DNA of 24,181 nt from Clostridium sp. CAG:967 (GTDB lineage: Bacteria; Cyanobacteriota; Vampirovibrionia; Gastranaerophilales; Gastranaerophilaceae), in contig HF991450.1 in NCBI GenBank assembly GCA_000433095.1, forward strand, positions 1-24,181. The letters run 5' to 3'. The position numbers were made by a program, and so were the translations under genes. This document shows positions 21,488 to 24,181 of this stretch, piece by piece. The notes under the pieces were generated by a model that saw nothing but the letters and a program-made list of their open reading frames with translations, ran no database searches and was not told the origin of the DNA. Position 1 is the stretch's first letter, and each line of letters begins with the position of its first letter.

Positions 21488-22445
21488 ATAAATTGTGCAA
21501 CAAAATTTATAAACTAAGATACCGGAACTATGTAGGCGGTGAAGGTATTGAGAAGCAGTTGAATATTTTGGGTTTTAAGTTTGATTATGTTGTTCTGCCA
21601 AAATGTCAAAAAGTTTGTGAAACATTTTATAAAAATAATAAAGTTTACCTTTCAATAACAGCCGTTTTGTTTAACGAGGCTCCATATATAAAGGAGTGGA
21701 TTGAATATCACAGGCTTGTCGGAGTTGAAAGATTTTATATTTATGACAACGGCTCTACCGATAATGTTAAAGAAATTCTAAAACCGTATATAGATAAAGG
21801 CATAGTGTTTTACCATTACGTACCTGGAATTGCCATGCAAAATAAAATATATCGTGATGCAATATGCAAATACAAAAAACAGACACGCTGGATGGCAATT
21901 ATAGATTTAGATGAATTTATTGTGCCTGTTGAAAAGAAAACAATTCCCGAATTTCTGAAAGATTATGAAAAATATTCCGCAGTAGTAATTAACTGGCAGG
22001 TATTTGATTCCAACGGATTTGTCGAACCGCCGGCATCGGGGGGGGGCTTGTTTGTGCTAATTACATAAGAACGTACGCTGACGATAACAGTCCGATAAAT
22101 CTGCACGTCAAATCTGTTGTAAACCCTCAAAAAGTAGTGTCTGTTAACAATCCGCATTTTTGCTATTACAAATATCAGGCTTGTGCGGTTGATGAAAATT
22201 TTCAGAAAGTTGAAGGACCGTTTACAAAAACTCATTCATCGTCTAAAATAAAAATTAACCATTACCACTGCAAGTCAAAAGCAGAATATTTGTTAAAACT
22301 TGATAAGTGGTGTGCGGATGTTAAGAAAAAAAGAGAATTTGACGAACGCACAATAAATATTTCCGAGTGGAAGTATGATTATGAAATTCAGAAATTTGTA
22401 CCTGAATTGAAAAAGATAATGTTTGAAAAAACAGAAAAGGAATAA
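21475..22445 (+). pseudogene. Glycosyltransferase (GT2/GT92-like) interrupted at a G9 tract, possibly phase-variable
   Basis: As sequenced, the first frame (GTG at 21475, GAGG 8 bases upstream) stops at 22068 after 197 residues. The coding signal continues to 22445 in the -1 frame. Joined at the nine-G run (22038-22046), it gives one protein of about 323 residues whose sequence crosses as PPASGGGLVCANYIRTYADD. The N-terminal part has the family pattern LFNEAPYIKEWIEYHRLVGV, then FYIYDNGSTDN, and a DxD-like IIDLDEFIVP, all expected of a Glyco_tranf_2_4/GT92-type enzyme. The C-terminal part carries the His-rich INHYHCKSKAEYL. One extra G or two fewer would restore the frame. It lies inside the rhamnose operon, so it probably adds a sugar to surface glycan when ON. 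Assembly error is possible. Confidence 0.85.
22038..22046 (+). repeat. G9 homopolymer tract
   Basis: Nine consecutive G lie in an otherwise AT-rich coding region, encoding Gly-Gly-Gly. It is the only such G run in the window and sits exactly where the reading frame changes. Runs of this length are prone to slipped-strand mispairing. Confidence 0.95.
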
Positions 22446-22452
22446 GCATAAT

Positions 22453-23271
22453 ATGAAAGTACTGGTTACAGGAGCAAACGGAATGTTAGGACAGGATTTG
22501 TGTCCTATATTGGAAGATGTCGGAGCATTTGTAATAGAAACCGATGCTGATACGTTAGATATTACTAATGCAAAGATGGTTGAAAATGTTTTAACCGATA
22601 TTCATCCTGATATGGTTGTACACTGTGCTGCTTATACAAATGTTGACAAGGCGGAAGAAGATTTAAAAACTGCCGAATTAGTAAACGTTACCGGTACTGA
22701 AAATATTGCGGAAGCCTGTGCAAAGCTCGGGATTACTCTGGTTTATATTTCAACTGATTATGTTTTTGACGGGACAAAAACAGAACCTTACACTCCCGAA
22801 GATAAGGCTAACCCGATTAACAACTACGGTATGACAAAATACGAAGGTGAAGAAGTTGTAAGAAGTCTTTGCGAAAAATATTACATAGCTCGTACAAGCT
22901 GGCTTTACGGTCATCACGGCAAAAACTTTGTTGAAACAATGCTGGGATTGGCAGATAGGGCTGAAATTAATGTTGTGGACGATCAAATCGGCTGTCCGAC
23001 ATGGACTGTTGAGCTTGCTAACGGTATAATCAAACTTTTGTCAAAACCCTACGGAACTTATCACGTGTGCGGTTCAGGTCATGCAACCTGGTATGAATTT
23101 GCAAAAGAAATATTTTCGCAAGCTGGTTTAAAAGTTAATTTAAAACCCTGTTCTACGGATGAATTTCCTCGTCCTGCAAAGCGTCCTAAATACAGTATAA
23201 TGGCGAATGACGGTATTTGCAGAAACTGGCAGGCAGCATTAAAAGATTATTTGGAACTTAGAGAGGTATAA
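22453..23271 (+). CDS. rfbD: dTDP-4-dehydrorhamnose reductase
   Basis: RfbD (RmlD) makes the last step, reducing dTDP-6-deoxy-L-lyxo-4-hexulose to dTDP-L-rhamnose with NAD(P)H. The 272-residue SDR shows GANGMLG (7-13), HCAAYTNVDKAE (57-68), STDYVFDG (100-107) and the catalytic Tyr125-x3-Lys129 in NYGMTKYEGE. TSWLYG and VVDDQIGCPTW follow as in other RmlD proteins. ATG at 22453 is chosen over an in-frame TTG 30 bases earlier, because only from there does the protein begin directly with the Rossmann strand MKVLVTGANG. AAGGAA lies about 11 bases upstream, in the tail of the glycosyltransferase gene, which ends 7 bases earlier. The gap to rfbA is 3 bases. Confidence 0.95.
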   Translation: MKVLVTGANGMLGQDLCPILEDVGAFVIETDADTLDITNAKMVENVLTDIHPDMVVHCAAYTNVDKAEEDLKTAELVNVTGTENIAEACAKLGITLVYISTDYVFDGTKTEPYTPEDKANPINNYGMTKYEGEEVVRSLCEKYYIARTSWLYGHHGKNFVETMLGLADRAEINVVDDQIGCPTWTVELANGIIKLLSKPYGTYHVCGSGHATWYEFAKEIFSQAGLKVNLKPCSTDEFPRPAKRPKYSIMANDGICRNWQAALKDYLELREV

Positions 23272-23274
23272 GAT

Positions 23275-24159
23275 ATGAAAGGTATTGTATTAGCTGGCGG
23301 AGCAGGGTTAAGGTTACATCCGAGCACAATTGTTGTTTCTAAACAGCTTTTGCCGATTTATGATAAACCTATGATTTATCATCCGATTTCTGTTCTTATG
23401 CTTGCGGGAATTAGAGATATACTTATTATTTCTACTCCTGTTGATTTGCACCATTTTGAAAGACTTCTCGGTGACGGAAGCAGGTTCGGCGTTAGATTTT
23501 CATATAAAGAACAGCCAAGCCCTGACGGTCTTGCTCAGGCATTTATTCTCGGGGAAGAATTTATAGGTGATGATGATGTTGCACTTGTTCTGGGTGATAA
23601 TATTTTCTACGGCGACGGTTTTTCCGGAACTTTGAAAAATGTTGTAAGTAAAATCAGTAAAGACGGCGGCTCAATGGTATTCGGCTATCTTGTAAAAGAT
23701 CCGCAAAGGTTCGGGGTTGTTGAATTTGATGAAAACGGAAAAGCTGTTTCCATTGAGGAAAAGCCTGAAAATCCAAAATCAAATTATGCTGTTACAGGTC
23801 TGTATTTTTACGACAATAAAGCCGTTGAGTATGCAAAAAGCTTAAAACCTTCTGCAAGAGGCGAATTAGAGATTACTGATTTGAATAATATTTATCTTAA
23901 AAAAGGTGAATTAAACGTGGAAATTTTGGGCCGTGGTTTTGCATGGCTTGATACGGGAACTCATCATTCACTTTTACAGGCAAGCCAGTATGTTCAGACA
24001 ATTGAGGAAAATCAGGGGATTAAAATTGCCTGCCTTGAAGAAGTTGCTTACAGAATGGGTTATGTAACGAAAGAAGATTTACAGAAAAATATTGCAAAAT
24101 ATAAAAATAATGATTATTATAATTACGTAAAAAATGTAATTGAAAGGAGCAATTTATGA
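23275..24159 (+). CDS. rfbA: Glucose-1-phosphate thymidylyltransferase
   Basis: RfbA (RmlA) opens the rhamnose pathway, joining glucose-1-phosphate and dTTP to dTDP-glucose; dTDP-rhamnose feedback is known for the family. The 294-residue length is standard. Nucleotide-binding motifs are visible: GGAGLRLHPST (8-18), VSKQLLPIYDKPMIYHP (21-37), EQPSPDGLAQAF (79-90), GDNIFYGDGF (107-116), IEEKPENPKSN and GFAWLDTGTH. Residue 11 is Leu, where most relatives have Thr or Ser (GGSGTRL). This position lies in the dTTP-binding loop, so the change deserves a check. GAGAGG lies shortly upstream, within the end of rfbD. Its TGA overlaps the next gene's ATG as ATGA. Confidence 0.96.
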   Translation: MKGIVLAGGAGLRLHPSTIVVSKQLLPIYDKPMIYHPISVLMLAGIRDILIISTPVDLHHFERLLGDGSRFGVRFSYKEQPSPDGLAQAFILGEEFIGDDDVALVLGDNIFYGDGFSGTLKNVVSKISKDGGSMVFGYLVKDPQRFGVVEFDENGKAVSIEEKPENPKSNYAVTGLYFYDNKAVEYAKSLKPSARGELEITDLNNIYLKKGELNVEILGRGFAWLDTGTHHSLLQASQYVQTIEENQGIKIACLEEVAYRMGYVTKEDLQKNIAKYKNNDYYNYVKNVIERSNL

Positions 24160-24181
24160 AAAGATTAAGTCATGTTGGGGG
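24156..24181 (+). CDS. Next operon gene, only first codons visible
   Basis: ATG at 24156 overlaps the rfbA stop as ATGA, with AAGGAG at 24144-24149, 6 bases upstream. The visible residues are MKRLSHVG. The gene runs off the window and cannot be identified. Its coupling to rfbA suggests another polysaccharide gene, but this is inference. Confidence 0.6.

Overview
The window is AT-rich bacterial chromosome, most likely from a gut Gastranaerophilales/Melainabacteria-type organism (non-photosynthetic sister lineage of Cyanobacteria). This is an inference from gene content: a prepilin with an FTLAEVLVTLGIIG-type N-terminus, an [FeFe]-hydrogenase maturase (HydF, implying anaerobic fermentation), very long TPR proteins, dTDP-rhamnose genes and many lineage-restricted small proteins. 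I see no rRNA, tRNA, CRISPR array, IS element or prophage, and no gene-free stretch longer than about 300 bases.

Layout. 1-6400 is mostly housekeeping: a prepilin tail, purB (-), an unknown helical protein, rpsO with promoter, leader hairpin and terminator, hydF, an unknown gene (-), a small winged-helix protein and mnmE (-). 6400-14710 holds an unknown repetitive protein (-), a cytoplasmic TPR protein, a membrane-anchored unknown, a nucleotidyltransferase-fold protein (-), a 53-residue gene with its own regulatory region (-), an orphan AcsE-like pterin methyltransferase, and an exported TPR protein followed by a probable lipoprotein. 14720-16650 is the most unusual part: two + strand cassettes with a 99-base promoter/leader that matches at 95 of 99 positions and the same terminator core, but unrelated coding sequences. 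A HepT/MntA (HEPN/MNT) pair lies between them on the - strand. 16650-19850 has gyrA (-) and a secreted unknown (-). 19900 to the end is a rhamnose operon, rfbC-rfbB-glycosyltransferase-rfbD-rfbA, plus the first codons of another gene. Its genes overlap (ATGA junctions) or nearly abut. The glycosyltransferase is split by a run of nine G, which looks like a phase-variation tract.

Translation signals fall into two groups. Many genes have a clear Shine-Dalgarno site. At least six others (purB, the winged-helix gene, mnmE, the cytoplasmic TPR gene, the AcsE-like gene and hepT) have none and instead carry a -10-like hexamer exactly 6 bases before the ATG; a seventh has 7 bases. This pattern predicts leaderless mRNAs. 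The exported TPR gene seems to start at ATT, because only that start gives both correct Shine-Dalgarno spacing and a complete signal peptide.

The strongest candidates for undescribed biology are the paired leader/terminator cassettes with their pentamer tract, the poly-G glycosyltransferase switch and the leaderless-gene pattern. All assignments were read from sequence without database searches.
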